The notes below the pieces were generated by a model. It searched no databases. It saw only the letters and a program-made list of their open reading frames with translations, and was not told the origin of the DNA. DNA of 64,000 nt from NCBI GenBank assembly GCA_017525235.1, contig JAFXTC010000053.1, positions 1-64,000 of the forward strand. Reading direction: 5' to 3'. The stretch is from Bacteroidaceae bacterium (GTDB taxonomy: Bacteria > Bacteroidota > Bacteroidia > Bacteroidales > Bacteroidaceae). Shown here in pieces: positions 18,290 to 26,251 of this stretch; position 1 is the stretch's first letter, and every line of letters starts with the position of its first letter. The position numbers were made by a program, and so were the translations under genes.

Positions 18290-18493
18290 GTTCAGATATA
18301 CACATAGATAATGGGGAAACTCAAAGAATTGTGGCAATGGTTCCGCCAATGGCAGCAGGAGCGCACGTCGCATTAGAAAGAGTCACGATAGAAGTCTTTT
18401 TGCCGCAATAAGTGACACTTTGGGTCAATCTGTCAGAATAAATGGCACGGGCACATTAGTTGTATTATAGTTAGTGAACAACGGCGATAGACA

Positions 18494-18521
18494 TTAGGCG
18501 TTAGGCCTTAGGCTTTAGCCA
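18494..18521. repeat. Heptamer tandem array, TTAGGCn x3-4
   Basis: TTAGGCG, TTAGGCC, TTAGGCT, TTAGCCA in tandem, then AATGTTCAATG, in the 285-bp gap before hsp20. Part of the 7-bp-period class. The rest of that gap (18290-18493) holds no gene; short dyads TGACA/TGTCA at 18413-18436 may be a regulatory site. Confidence 0.9.
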
Positions 18522-18560
18522 ATGTTCAATGAAAACAAAATGTTTAACTAAAATATAACT

Positions 18561-18566
18561 AGGAGG
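18561..18566 (+). promoter_or_regulatory. Unusual strong Shine-Dalgarno site before hsp20
   Basis: AGGAGG lies 8 nt before the ATG at 18575. Shine-Dalgarno sites are rare in Bacteroidetes and nearly absent elsewhere in this window, so this gene stands out as one wired for SD-dependent, possibly high-level, translation. Confidence 0.75.
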
Positions 18567-18574
18567 TATTAATT

Positions 18575-19000
18575 ATGTTACCAGTAATGTTTCAAAACAG
18601 TTGGATGCCAACATTGTTTGACGATTTCTTGAACACTGATTTTATGCCTCGTGCCAAGAGTACAGCACCCGCAGTCAATGTCAAGGAGAGTGATAAAGCC
18701 TACACAATGGAACTTGCCGCTCCAGGCATTAAGAAAGAATATTGCCGCGTAGGTATCAACGAAGATGGTAACCTTACCATCGCTATCGAGAATAAGGTTG
18801 AACACAAACAGGAAGATAAACATCATCACTATCTGCGTCGTGAGTTCAGTTACTCTAACTACGAACAAGCTTACACGCTACCTGATGATGTGGAGCGCGA
18901 CAAGATTGCTGCCAAGGTCGAGGATGGTATCCTAACCGTTACTATGCCTAAGATGGCCAAGGAGCAGAAGAAATGCACTAAGGCTATAGAGGTATGCTAA
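18575..19000 (+). CDS. Small heat-shock protein Hsp20 (alpha-crystallin family)
   Basis: 141 residues. The alpha-crystallin domain spans about 28-138: PAVNVKESDKAYTMELAAPG, YLRREFSYSNYEQAYTLPDD, KIAAKVEDGILTVTMPK (the A-x-x-n-G-v-L-type motif). Such proteins are ATP-independent holdases that keep unfolding proteins soluble in the cytosol. The gene is single, followed by an array of TTTAGAC heptamers and a strong terminator. Upstream are TGTCA/TGACA dyads, but no TAnnTTTG box was recognised, so stress-specific control is possible. Confidence 0.95.
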   Translation: MLPVMFQNSWMPTLFDDFLNTDFMPRAKSTAPAVNVKESDKAYTMELAAPGIKKEYCRVGINEDGNLTIAIENKVEHKQEDKHHHYLRREFSYSNYEQAYTLPDDVERDKIAAKVEDGILTVTMPKMAKEQKKCTKAIEVC

Positions 19001-19001
19001 G

Positions 19002-19029
19002 TTTAGACTTTAGACCTTAGACTTTAGTC
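19002..19029. repeat. Heptamer tandem array, TTTAGAC-type x4
   Basis: TTTAGAC, TTTAGAC, CTTAGAC, TTTAGTC in strict 7-bp phase starting one base after the hsp20 stop codon. Confidence 0.93.
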
Positions 19030-19047
19030 GGGTTTCTAACGAATAAT

Positions 19048-19077
19048 TAAAGGCTGCACGTTGTGCGGCCTTTTTTT
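19048..19077. terminator. Intrinsic terminator shared by hsp20 and the convergent gene
   Basis: AGGCTGCAC, loop GTT, GTGCGGCCT followed by seven T on the plus strand: a 9-bp stem with one G-T pair. It lies between the hsp20 stop and the stop of the convergent gene at 19081; on the minus strand the tail is TTTAATTA, so it may work both ways, stronger for hsp20. Confidence 0.85.
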
Positions 19078-19080
19078 GTG

Positions 19081-19482
19081 TTATCTGCTTTTCTTTTCTT
19101 CACGTTCGGGAATTACTATTCCTTCCCTTTTTAAAGCTTCACGGAGAAGATCGTCAAAGGATTTTGTCCCGTCAAAGTCGTCAAGAATTTTTTGGTCGCG
19201 CTTACGTTTGCGTGCTTTCTTTCTGTCCTTAATAGCAAAGGGATGCATAATTTTATCTGTAAGCCCTGGGGATATCTTATTTATCACATCACTTACTGAT
19301 GGCGTACGTGGGTCTATCCCCATTTTCTTTAGGCTTTGACGTATGGCATCCTCAAGTCCTGCAGTTGATTCTGGTGCAAGAACTTCCACCTCCTTTAGCG
19401 TATCTGTCCGCTCATGAGTGGGGGGGATGGTGTCGTCAGGCAAAGCCGTCAGCATGAAAGCTGTAAAAAGGATATTTATCAT
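19081..19482 (-). CDS. Small secreted or anchored protein of unknown function
   Basis: 133 residues from the chosen start (MINILFTAFMLTALPDD). An upstream Met 17 codons earlier is possible but would precede the hydrophobic start of a typical signal peptide. After the leader come a short TDTLKEVEVLAP stretch, reminiscent of plug-like motifs in TonB-linked proteins, and KKMGIDPRTPSVSDVINKIS. A very basic segment (KDRKKARKRKRDQK) and an acidic-basic tail complete it. No family recognised. It converges with hsp20 and shares its terminator. Confidence 0.6.
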   Translation of the reverse strand: MINILFTAFMLTALPDDTIPPTHERTDTLKEVEVLAPESTAGLEDAIRQSLKKMGIDPRTPSVSDVINKISPGLTDKIMHPFAIKDRKKARKRKRDQKILDDFDGTKSFDDLLREALKREGIVIPEREEKKSR

Positions 19483-19555
19483 TCTGTTGTTTGTTAAATG
19501 TTCACAAAAATACAAATTAAATGTAAGAAACAAGTGATGAAGCCCATAATTTTAT

Positions 19556-19563
19556 TATTTTTG
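19556..19563 (+). promoter_or_regulatory. Putative -7 box of the 19597 esterase gene
   Basis: TATTTTTG, a TAnnTTTG match, 33 bp before the ATG. No -33 TTTG at the expected spacing. Confidence 0.45.
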
Positions 19564-19596
19564 TGAGTTGAAATGCATTTTTAAACAGGTTTTAAT

Positions 19597-20412
19597 ATGA
19601 AAAGGCTCGTACTTTGGTTCTTTGTTATGCTATGTTTTGTCTCTGCAGGGGCTCAACATTTCAAGGCATACCGAGGCGCTGTGCCCGGTGGTTACAACTT
19701 CTGGTTCCATGACCCGGAATCTGGGAACCACAAAGACCCCAATGCACATTATCCTTTGCTTGTTTTTTTGCACGGCAAGAGCCTTAGCGGCAACAATTTG
19801 GAGAAAGTTAAACGCTATGGCCCCATCAGTGCCGTTGCTAAGGGTTTGAGCATAGATTGCTATATCATTGCACCACAGACCAATAATGGATGGAGTCCTG
19901 ATAGGGTAATGAAGATAGTGGATTGGGCTATCAAGAACTATGCTGTGGATACCACCAGAATTTATGTATATGGTATGAGTATGGGTGGCTACGGGACCAT
20001 TGATCTCTGTGCTACTTATCCCGACCGTATTGCAGCAGGTATGGCAGCCTGTGGAGGTGCCAGCGTAAAGGATGTGTCAGGTCTTTCAAAGGTTCCCATG
20101 TGGATTTTACATGGTACAGCAGATCGCGCCGTACCTTTCAGTGCTTCTCAGAAAGTTGTGGATGCAATGGCAAAAACGGGGAAAGACCGTCTTATCTTCA
20201 CGCCCTTAAAGGGAGTGGATCACGGCAGGCCTTCCCGCCTTTTCTATATGACGCAGACATACGACTGGCTTTTCAGCCATTCTACTAAGGATCCGGGACG
20301 TGAAGTTTGCCGTGATTTTAAAGTTACACCGGAGATGCTTAGCAAAGCCTATGAGGATTTGCGCGATTTACGTAACTCTAACGCTAACGAAAACGAAGAG
20401 TATATGGAATAA
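19597..20412 (+). CDS. Secreted alpha/beta-hydrolase (feruloyl/acetyl esterase-like)
   Basis: 271 residues, signal peptide ending SAGAQ. Alpha/beta-hydrolase features in order: LLVFLHGKSLSG (oxyanion strand/loop), YVYGMSMGGYG with nucleophile Ser in GxSxG, ILHGTADRAVP with the acid Asp, and GVDHGRP with the catalytic His. Similar proteins in Bacteroidetes remove acyl or feruloyl groups from plant polysaccharides or act as peptidase-like hydrolases. It is followed by the GH92 mannosidase on the same strand, 174 bp away, suggesting glycan work. Substrate not determined. Confidence 0.82.
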   Translation: MKRLVLWFFVMLCFVSAGAQHFKAYRGAVPGGYNFWFHDPESGNHKDPNAHYPLLVFLHGKSLSGNNLEKVKRYGPISAVAKGLSIDCYIIAPQTNNGWSPDRVMKIVDWAIKNYAVDTTRIYVYGMSMGGYGTIDLCATYPDRIAAGMAACGGASVKDVSGLSKVPMWILHGTADRAVPFSASQKVVDAMAKTGKDRLIFTPLKGVDHGRPSRLFYMTQTYDWLFSHSTKDPGREVCRDFKVTPEMLSKAYEDLRDLRNSNANENEEYME

Positions 20413-20522
20413 CTTCTGGCCGCATTATTTGTCGTGATAACGTGATATCGTGATAACGAAATAACGAGAGCGGCCAAAAAGAACGAAAACCAAAACGAAA
20501 ACGATAACGAAAACTTTGGCCG

Positions 20523-20572
20523 TTGGCTATTGGCTGTTGGACACAGTAAACTGTAAACGGTAAACAGTAAAC
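20523..20572. repeat. Heptamer arrays TTGGCTA-type and GTAAAC-type
   Basis: Three units TTGGCTA/TTGGCTG/TTGGACA are followed by four units of (N)GTAAAC, all in 7-bp steps, ending 14 bp before the GH92 start codon. The rest of the gap (20413-20522) is filled with ACGAAAACC- and GTGATAACG-like short repeats. Confidence 0.92.
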
Positions 20573-20586
20573 CAATACAAATATAA

Positions 20587-22821
20587 ATGAAAAAGACATT
20601 TTTATCTCTGATTGTTATGGTGGCTGCAGCTTTTCAGTTGCAGGCTATTGACTACACAAAGTATGTAAACCCCTTTATTGGAACTCAGACCGATGAAACA
20701 GGTGCCCTGAGCGGGAGTACCTTCCCTGGTCCCACAATGCCGCAAGGTATGGTTCAGTTGTGCCCCGAGACGGAGCAATATGTAACCTGGGATCCTTGCT
20801 GCGGTTACGACTTCAACAAGGATAGCATCTTTGGTTTTACTCATACGCATCTGAGCGGAACGGGCTGTACCGACCTCATAGACATAAGCCTTATGCCCAG
20901 CATCCGTAAGGTAACACCTGCCGAACTGAAGAAAGGTATTTTTGCACAGACTTACAAGCATGCAGAAGAAGCAGCCATTCCCGGCTTCTATATGGTAAAG
21001 CTGCAGAACGAGAAAATCTTGGTCAATTTGTCAGCTACCACACATGTGGGTATTCATCAATATTTATTTCCAAAAGAAGCTCAGCAGCAGACAGTGATTC
21101 TCGACCTTGACCGTATGACTTGGCGAGGCGATGCTTATTATGCTGGTCGACGGGCTTATCAGATTATCCAGGCTCAGATGCGCGTGGTTGATGACCACAC
21201 TATAGAAGGCTTCCGTGTTCTTACAGGTTGGGCTAAGCTGCGTAAGGTTTATTTCCGTGCCGAGTTCAGTAAGCCTATCAAGAACCGTCTGCTGATGGAT
21301 GGCGGCAGGTCTGTTGGCGAAAGCGACGTAATGAACGGTCGCACCCTGCGTGCTGCCCTCGAGTTCGACAATAAGGATACGCAAGATTTGATGGTTAAAG
21401 TTTCTATTTCTGCTGTCGACAACGATGGAGCCCGCAAGAATATGAAGGCCGAGGCACAGAGTTGGGATTTCAATTCTTATGTTCGTGCCGCCCATGATGC
21501 TTGGGAGAAGGAACTGGCACGCATAGACATTGAGGGCACAGATGCCCAGAAGACCATCTTCTATACTGGTCTTTATCATGTGCTGATGCAGCCCAATACT
21601 ATCAGCGATGTAGATGGCCGTTACATGGATACCAACTTCGAGATTAAGCAGATGCCTGCAGGTCAAAGTTATCACAGCACCTTTAGCCTGTGGGATACTT
21701 TCCGTGCCGCCCATCCTTTGTATACATTGCTTTGTCCCGATGTTGCTGCTCAGTTTGTTCGCGATATGATTCTCCATCACGAAACTTACGGCTACTTGCC
21801 TATTTGGGATTTGTGGGGACAGGACAATTACTGTATGATTGGTAACCACGCTATTCCTGTTTTGGCTGATGCCATTTTGGCTGAGGTTCCAGGCATTGAC
21901 GTGGAGAAAGCTTATAAGGCAATGTTCGAGAGTAGCACCCGCACGCATACCAACAGTCCCTTCGAGGCTTGGGAGAAGTATGGCTATATGCCTCAGGATG
22001 TGCAGGGAACCAGCGTAAGCATCACCTTGGAACAAGCCTTTGACGACTGGTGCGTAGCCGCTGTTGCCAAGAAGTTGGGCAAGCAGGCCGACTACGAGCG
22101 TTTCCTCCGTCGTAGTGAGTTCTATCGTAATCTATGGGATAAGGAGACAGGCTTCTTCCGTCCCAAGGACACCAAGGGTAACTTTATTGAGAAGTTCGAT
22201 CCGCTGAGCTACGAGGAGCCCTGCTTCATCGAGGGTAATGCTTGGCAGTATATGTGGTTCGTGCCACAGAATCCTAAGGGACTGATTGAACTCTTAGGTG
22301 GTGAGAAAGGTTTCATTAAGAAACTTGATGAGAACTTTACCCTGACGGCTACCAGTGGCGAGGTTAACGGCAATGCCAGCGGATTCATCGGTCAGTATGC
22401 TCACGGCAACGAGCCCAGTCATCATACGGTTTACCTTTATAACTTTGCCGGTCAGCCTTGGCGTACGCAGGAGTTGGTAAATCAGGTGCGCAGTACTTTC
22501 TACAATGAGACACCTTGTGGTTATGCAGGTAACGACGACTGCGGCCAGATGTCAGCTTGGTACATTTTCTCCGCCCTTGGCTTCTATCCCTTCAATGCCG
22601 GTAGTGCTGAGTACGTCATTGGTACACCACTCTTCCAGAAGGCAACCCTTCACTTGGCAGGTGGAAAAGACTTCACTATTCTGGCTCCTCGCAAGAGCGA
22701 TAAGGCTATCTATGTTAAGGGCGTGAAGCTGAACGGACAAAAGATAACCGACTGGACGCTGACTCATCAGCAAATCACAGCCGGTGGTATCCTTCAGTTC
22801 CAAATGAGCGAGAAGAAGTAA
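20587..22821 (+). CDS. GH92 family alpha-mannosidase, secreted
   Basis: 744 residues; signal peptide cleaved near LQA|IDY. The GH92 opening YVNPFIGTQTDETGALSG and FPGPTMPQGM is intact, as are FGFTHTHLSGTGC, SLWDTFRAAHPLY, PIWDLWGQDN, the Glu of FIEGNAWQY (about Glu549, the likely general acid) and GNDDCGQMSAWY (acidic pair about 650-651, base side). GH92 enzymes are calcium-dependent inverting exo-alpha-mannosidases, commonly alpha-1,2, acting on high-mannose N-glycans or yeast mannan. No SusC/SusD pair is present here, so it is an orphan enzyme with nearby esterases. Confidence 0.96.
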   Translation: MKKTFLSLIVMVAAAFQLQAIDYTKYVNPFIGTQTDETGALSGSTFPGPTMPQGMVQLCPETEQYVTWDPCCGYDFNKDSIFGFTHTHLSGTGCTDLIDISLMPSIRKVTPAELKKGIFAQTYKHAEEAAIPGFYMVKLQNEKILVNLSATTHVGIHQYLFPKEAQQQTVILDLDRMTWRGDAYYAGRRAYQIIQAQMRVVDDHTIEGFRVLTGWAKLRKVYFRAEFSKPIKNRLLMDGGRSVGESDVMNGRTLRAALEFDNKDTQDLMVKVSISAVDNDGARKNMKAEAQSWDFNSYVRAAHDAWEKELARIDIEGTDAQKTIFYTGLYHVLMQPNTISDVDGRYMDTNFEIKQMPAGQSYHSTFSLWDTFRAAHPLYTLLCPDVAAQFVRDMILHHETYGYLPIWDLWGQDNYCMIGNHAIPVLADAILAEVPGIDVEKAYKAMFESSTRTHTNSPFEAWEKYGYMPQDVQGTSVSITLEQAFDDWCVAAVAKKLGKQADYERFLRRSEFYRNLWDKETGFFRPKDTKGNFIEKFDPLSYEEPCFIEGNAWQYMWFVPQNPKGLIELLGGEKGFIKKLDENFTLTATSGEVNGNASGFIGQYAHGNEPSHHTVYLYNFAGQPWRTQELVNQVRSTFYNETPCGYAGNDDCGQMSAWYIFSALGFYPFNAGSAEYVIGTPLFQKATLHLAGGKDFTILAPRKSDKAIYVKGVKLNGQKITDWTLTHQQITAGGILQFQMSEKK

Positions 22822-22832
22822 AACGAAAAATT

Positions 22833-22966
22833 GGTTAGCGGTTAGCTGTTAGTGGTTAGCGATTTTAGGAAACGAAAACCAAAACGAAAACCAAAACGAA
22901 AAATAGACTTTAGGTGTTAGGCGTTAGACTTTCGCGTCGCTAACCGCTAACCAATAAACCGTAAAC
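22833..22966. repeat. Heptamer arrays (GGTTAGC, TTTAGG/GTTAGG, GCTAACC) and AACGAAAACC repeats
   Basis: 22833-22860 holds GGTTAGC, GGTTAGC, TGTTAGT, GGTTAGC. 22870-22901 holds ACCAAAACGAAA units (12-bp period). 22906-22966 continues with CTTTAGG, TGTTAGG, CGTTAGA and then the complement-like GCTAACC and GTAAAC words, still in 7-bp steps. It lies between two convergent genes and has no coding potential. Confidence 0.9.
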
Positions 22967-24687
22967 TATTTAAGAATTCCTTGTCCTTTCAGGAACTCGC
23001 TGATGCGCTCCAGCCAGGTGTAACTACCTGTGCCAGGGGCTGCATTTCGTTGGAAGCAATGGGGGCGCAGTGCCAAAGTATGCAATTCGCTCTGTATACC
23101 CATGGCACGCATCTTCTCCCATGTCTTAACGGAGTTCATGGATGCCCATCCGTCAGCATCGCCGTGAATAAAGAGCATGGGTGCCGTTTTCAGGTCGAAG
23201 TTGAACTCCGGTACAGGAATAGCGCTGTCGTCGTTGCCGCCTGTGGTGTTGTGCTCCTCAGCGCCATCGGTAAGTGCATAGGCAGGATAGATGCCGATTC
23301 CCCATTGTACATTACAGGGTTGCTTATCTACATTATCTATAGGCAGGTACGACTGCTGTTGCGACGAGGTAACACCCATCAGTGTGAGATGTCCGCCAGC
23401 AGAACTTCCCATGATTCCAATCTTATTGGGGTCTAGTCCATATTTCTCAGCCTGACTGCGAACCAGTTTGATGGCACGTTGCAAGTCTTGCCAAGCGGTA
23501 ATATGCTTGGGCATGTCCTTGGGTCGGGGTGTGCGGTACTTCATGGTAACTACTGTCATGCCTAATTCGTTCAGGTAACGGCGTGCAGGAGCAACCTCGA
23601 AGCCGTCGGGACCATTTCCCTGATAGCTGCCGCCAGAGTAGATAATCTGTATGGCTTTTGTTTTCAGCTCCTTGGGGAATTGCCACTCTATGTAAGGTTT
23701 GCACTGATGGTCTTGTGCCAAAGGCATCTTCTCTTCAGGCCATATATCCTGCGTAATCTTTTCCTTGCGAGCATCATCGTTGGGATAGCGTTTCATCAAG
23801 TCTTCCTCGGGAGCCACAGGACCAGGGATTCCCATCTGTGTCAAGAACTCTATGGCACGGTCCAGTCCGAATGCGCCATGTCGTTTGTTGGGATAGAGGT
23901 GCAGTTCGGCAGGAATCTTACGCTTACGCAACTCTCGGTAGATAAGCGTAGAGCCGTTAGGCGTGTATTCATCCATTCCACCGTGGTGCAGACTCATGGG
24001 GCAAGTCTTTTCGTCGAACTTGAAGCAGGAACTCAACTTGATGTTAGGCCCGTAACCCTGTTGGGTGGCGGGAGTTCCCAGTTCACCATCCGTAGTCACA
24101 TAGGCAGGCGCATTGGCAATGGCCCAGTTGATATGACAGGGAACAGTATCCAGTTTATCTATGGGCTCATAGGCTGGTGTGAGGGAGCTGGTAGCTAACA
24201 ACACAGCCAGATGCGAACCTGCTGACATAGAGATAGTACCTATGTGCTCGGGATCGAAGCCACGCTTCTTAGCTTGGCTGCGTACCATACGAACGGCACG
24301 CTGTCCGTCTTCCCAAGCAGTCTGGTAGACAGGCAAGCCAACAGGTCTTGGGGTACGATACACAAAGTTCACACATTGGTAGCCTAAGGCTGTGAAACGT
24401 TCACGCCACTGCTTGATGAGGCCTACGTCGCAGCAATTATTATATCCGCCCCCTGAGATAAGAATCATACAGCAGCCGTTGGGATTGGCTGGTTTGTCGA
24501 ACCATTCCAGATAAGCGGTCTTGAACTTCTCGGGTTTGAAGCCTTCGGCACCCGTCTCATTTGTCATAGCTGCAATCTGATGTTCCTGAGCATCGGGCAT
24601 CTTGCCCTTGGGCCAAACAGCCTGACGCTCCCATGAGTAACCTATCAGAGAGCAGGCAAAGGCCAAAAGAAATAGAATCTTTTTCAT
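22966..24687 (-). CDS. Secreted double-domain esterase (tandem alpha/beta-hydrolases)
   Basis: 573 residues; signal peptide MKKILFLLAFACSLIGYS. Two homologous alpha/beta-hydrolase domains lie in tandem, about 25-290 and 320-570. Each has the same order of motifs: WPKGKMPDAQEHQ / WPEEKMPLAQDHQ, YRTPRPVGLP / YRTPRPKDMP, and the nucleophile region TISMSAGSH (first) versus GIMGSSAGGH (second). Each also has a late His region (NKRHGAFG / LRPHCFQ). The first elbow, SMSAGS, departs slightly from GxSxG. Such BD-FAE-like enzymes deacylate xylan or other plant glycans. A duplication within one chain is unusual. The domains may differ in substrate. Confidence 0.84.
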   Translation of the reverse strand: MKKILFLLAFACSLIGYSWERQAVWPKGKMPDAQEHQIAAMTNETGAEGFKPEKFKTAYLEWFDKPANPNGCCMILISGGGYNNCCDVGLIKQWRERFTALGYQCVNFVYRTPRPVGLPVYQTAWEDGQRAVRMVRSQAKKRGFDPEHIGTISMSAGSHLAVLLATSSLTPAYEPIDKLDTVPCHINWAIANAPAYVTTDGELGTPATQQGYGPNIKLSSCFKFDEKTCPMSLHHGGMDEYTPNGSTLIYRELRKRKIPAELHLYPNKRHGAFGLDRAIEFLTQMGIPGPVAPEEDLMKRYPNDDARKEKITQDIWPEEKMPLAQDHQCKPYIEWQFPKELKTKAIQIIYSGGSYQGNGPDGFEVAPARRYLNELGMTVVTMKYRTPRPKDMPKHITAWQDLQRAIKLVRSQAEKYGLDPNKIGIMGSSAGGHLTLMGVTSSQQQSYLPIDNVDKQPCNVQWGIGIYPAYALTDGAEEHNTTGGNDDSAIPVPEFNFDLKTAPMLFIHGDADGWASMNSVKTWEKMRAMGIQSELHTLALRPHCFQRNAAPGTGSYTWLERISEFLKGQGILK

Positions 24688-24708
24688 CTTATTTGTATTG
24701 TTTATTGG

Positions 24709-24835
24709 TTAGCGGTTAGAGGTTAGCGGTTAGCGAAATCTGTAAAGGTTATTGGTTATTGGTTATTGACGCTAAAGCCTAAAGTTTAGCGCCTAAAGTC
24801 TAATTCTCAATTTTCAACTTTCAACTTTCAATTTT
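24709..24835. repeat. Long mixed heptamer array
   Basis: In the 328-bp gap before the 25017 gene, units of GGTTAGC-type (24709-24740), TTGGTTA, CTAAAGC/CTAAAGT-type, and TCAATTT/TCAACTT follow each other, each in 7-bp steps, over about 125 bp. Sequence families change but the period does not. The remaining 24836-24971 is AT-rich with no feature except the -7 box below. Confidence 0.92.
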
Positions 24836-24971
24836 CCACAAAGGTACTCCTTTTTAGTTTGGCCTCCAAACTTTAGCATAGTTTTTTCAAACAATTGTCT
24901 CTCTCGTTGCTGAAGAAAAAACACCTAAGTGGAAATCCCCAAAGAAATTTGGCATTTTGCTTACTTAATCG

Positions 24972-24979
24972 TACCTTCG
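24972..24979 (+). promoter_or_regulatory. Putative -7 box of the 25017 esterase gene
   Basis: TACCTTCG, one base from TAnnTTTG, 37 bp before the ATG. Weak but in the usual position. Confidence 0.4.
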
Positions 24980-25016
24980 CACCCGAATAAGATGTGAATT
25001 ACATAAAACAGAAGAT

Positions 25017-26114
25017 ATGAGGAAGTTGGTTTTAGCTCTTTTTCTGACTGCATCGCTGGGCAGTATGGCTCAGTACGATGATGTTATTCAGCAGTGGCGC
25101 GACTCTGTCCGCAAAGCTACAGATGCCTTGATAGGCGGCAAGATTGTGGTCCAAGGTGAAAATAGAATGCCCCTATTCTGGACTATCTACGGTAAGGAAC
25201 CGGCAGACGGTCGTAGCCTGTGGATCTCCCTTCACGGCGGTGGCGGTGCACCCAAGCAAGTGAACGATGGTCAGTGGCAGAACCAGAAGTTTCTCTATAC
25301 TCCTGAAGAGGGTGTTTATGTGGCACCCAGAGCTCCCTGGGATGCGTGGGACATGTGGTTCCAGGAACCCATAGACAGTATGTACTTGCAACTCATACGG
25401 GCTATGGTCAGCCATTATAATGTGAATCCCGATAAGGTGTACATCCTTGGTTACTCGGCAGGAGGAGATGGTATCTGGCGACTGGCACCACGAATGGCTG
25501 ACCATTGGGCAGCAGCTTCCATGATGGCTGGGCATCCGGGCGATGTAAGTCTGGTGAATGTCCGCAACCTCCCGTTTACCATCTGGGTGGGCGGTAAAGA
25601 TGCCGCATACAACCGTAACGTAGAGGTAGCTAAACGAGGCGCTGAGATGGATTCCCTGCAGACTCAAGACCCAGAAGGATACATCCACCAAACTCACATA
25701 CTGGCTGATAAGGAGCATTGGATGGATCGTGAAGACCGTGTTGCCGTTCCCTGGATGGCACAGTACCGCAGAAACCCGTGGCCCAAGAAACTGGTGTGGC
25801 AACAGGAATCGGTACTGAAGCCGCACTTCTACTGGGTAAGTGTTCCTGAGAACGAGATGGAGCGTGGCAAGCGGGTGGAACTTCTGGTAAAGGGAAATAC
25901 CATAGAGATCCTTCGTTGTGACTATACCAGCCTCACCCTTCGCTTGTCTCCCGAACTGCTTCCGCTTAAGGGCAAAGTAAAGATTGTGTATCAAGGCAAG
26001 ACGTTATTCAATAATCGTATAAAACCCAGTACGGATACCTTCCGAAAGACCCTTCAACAGATGCAAGACCCTCGCATGGCAGCTCCTGTGGAATTAAAGA
26101 TAAGTCAACGATAA
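25017..26114 (+). CDS. Secreted alpha/beta-hydrolase (esterase/phospholipase-like)
   Basis: 365 residues, signal peptide ending SMAQ. Alpha/beta-hydrolase core: LWISLHGGGGAPK (oxyanion loop), YILGYSAGGDGIW (nucleophile Ser), a likely acid Asp in WVGGKDAAYN and a late His in ILADKEHWMD. The C-terminal 90 residues form a small beta-domain. It resembles secreted esterases of polysaccharide-degrading Bacteroidetes; the ligand is unknown. Third esterase-like gene near the GH92 mannosidase; its transcript is separate. Confidence 0.78.
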   Translation: MRKLVLALFLTASLGSMAQYDDVIQQWRDSVRKATDALIGGKIVVQGENRMPLFWTIYGKEPADGRSLWISLHGGGGAPKQVNDGQWQNQKFLYTPEEGVYVAPRAPWDAWDMWFQEPIDSMYLQLIRAMVSHYNVNPDKVYILGYSAGGDGIWRLAPRMADHWAAASMMAGHPGDVSLVNVRNLPFTIWVGGKDAAYNRNVEVAKRGAEMDSLQTQDPEGYIHQTHILADKEHWMDREDRVAVPWMAQYRRNPWPKKLVWQQESVLKPHFYWVSVPENEMERGKRVELLVKGNTIEILRCDYTSLTLRLSPELLPLKGKVKIVYQGKTLFNNRIKPSTDTFRKTLQQMQDPRMAAPVELKISQR

Positions 26115-26123
26115 CGAAAAATT

Positions 26124-26144
26124 GGTTAGCAGTTAGCGGTTAGC
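26124..26144. repeat. Heptamer array GGTTAGC x3
   Basis: GGTTAGC, AGTTAGC, GGTTAGC just after the 25017-26114 gene, followed by AACGAAAACC repeats to about 26180. Same words as at 22833 and 24709. Confidence 0.9.
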
Positions 26145-26217
26145 GATTTTAGAAAACCAAAACGAAAACCAAAACGAAAAATTCCCATGCTTATTTCCAT
26201 AGTATGGGATATTTTCG

Positions 26218-26225
26218 TAACTTTG
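26218..26225 (+). promoter_or_regulatory. Putative -7 box of the S41 protease gene
   Basis: TAACTTTG, 27 bp before the ATG at 26252. Preceded by a small dyad CCCAT...ATGGG. Confidence 0.55.
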
Positions 26226-26251
26226 CACCCGTTTTATTGAGATACTAAGAC

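Noticed and set aside
18311..18376. 21-codon ORF (MGKLKELWQWFRQWQQERTS...) after the PepSY gene
   Set aside because: Short, no overlap or promoter, and no supporting context; kept only as a note.
18443..18457. TGGCAC resembling a sigma-54 -24 element before hsp20
   Set aside because: No TTGC -12 element at the required 5-bp spacing.
21064..22035. Long antisense ORFs within the GH92 gene
   Set aside because: Shadows of a strongly coding gene; no promoter or recognisable product.
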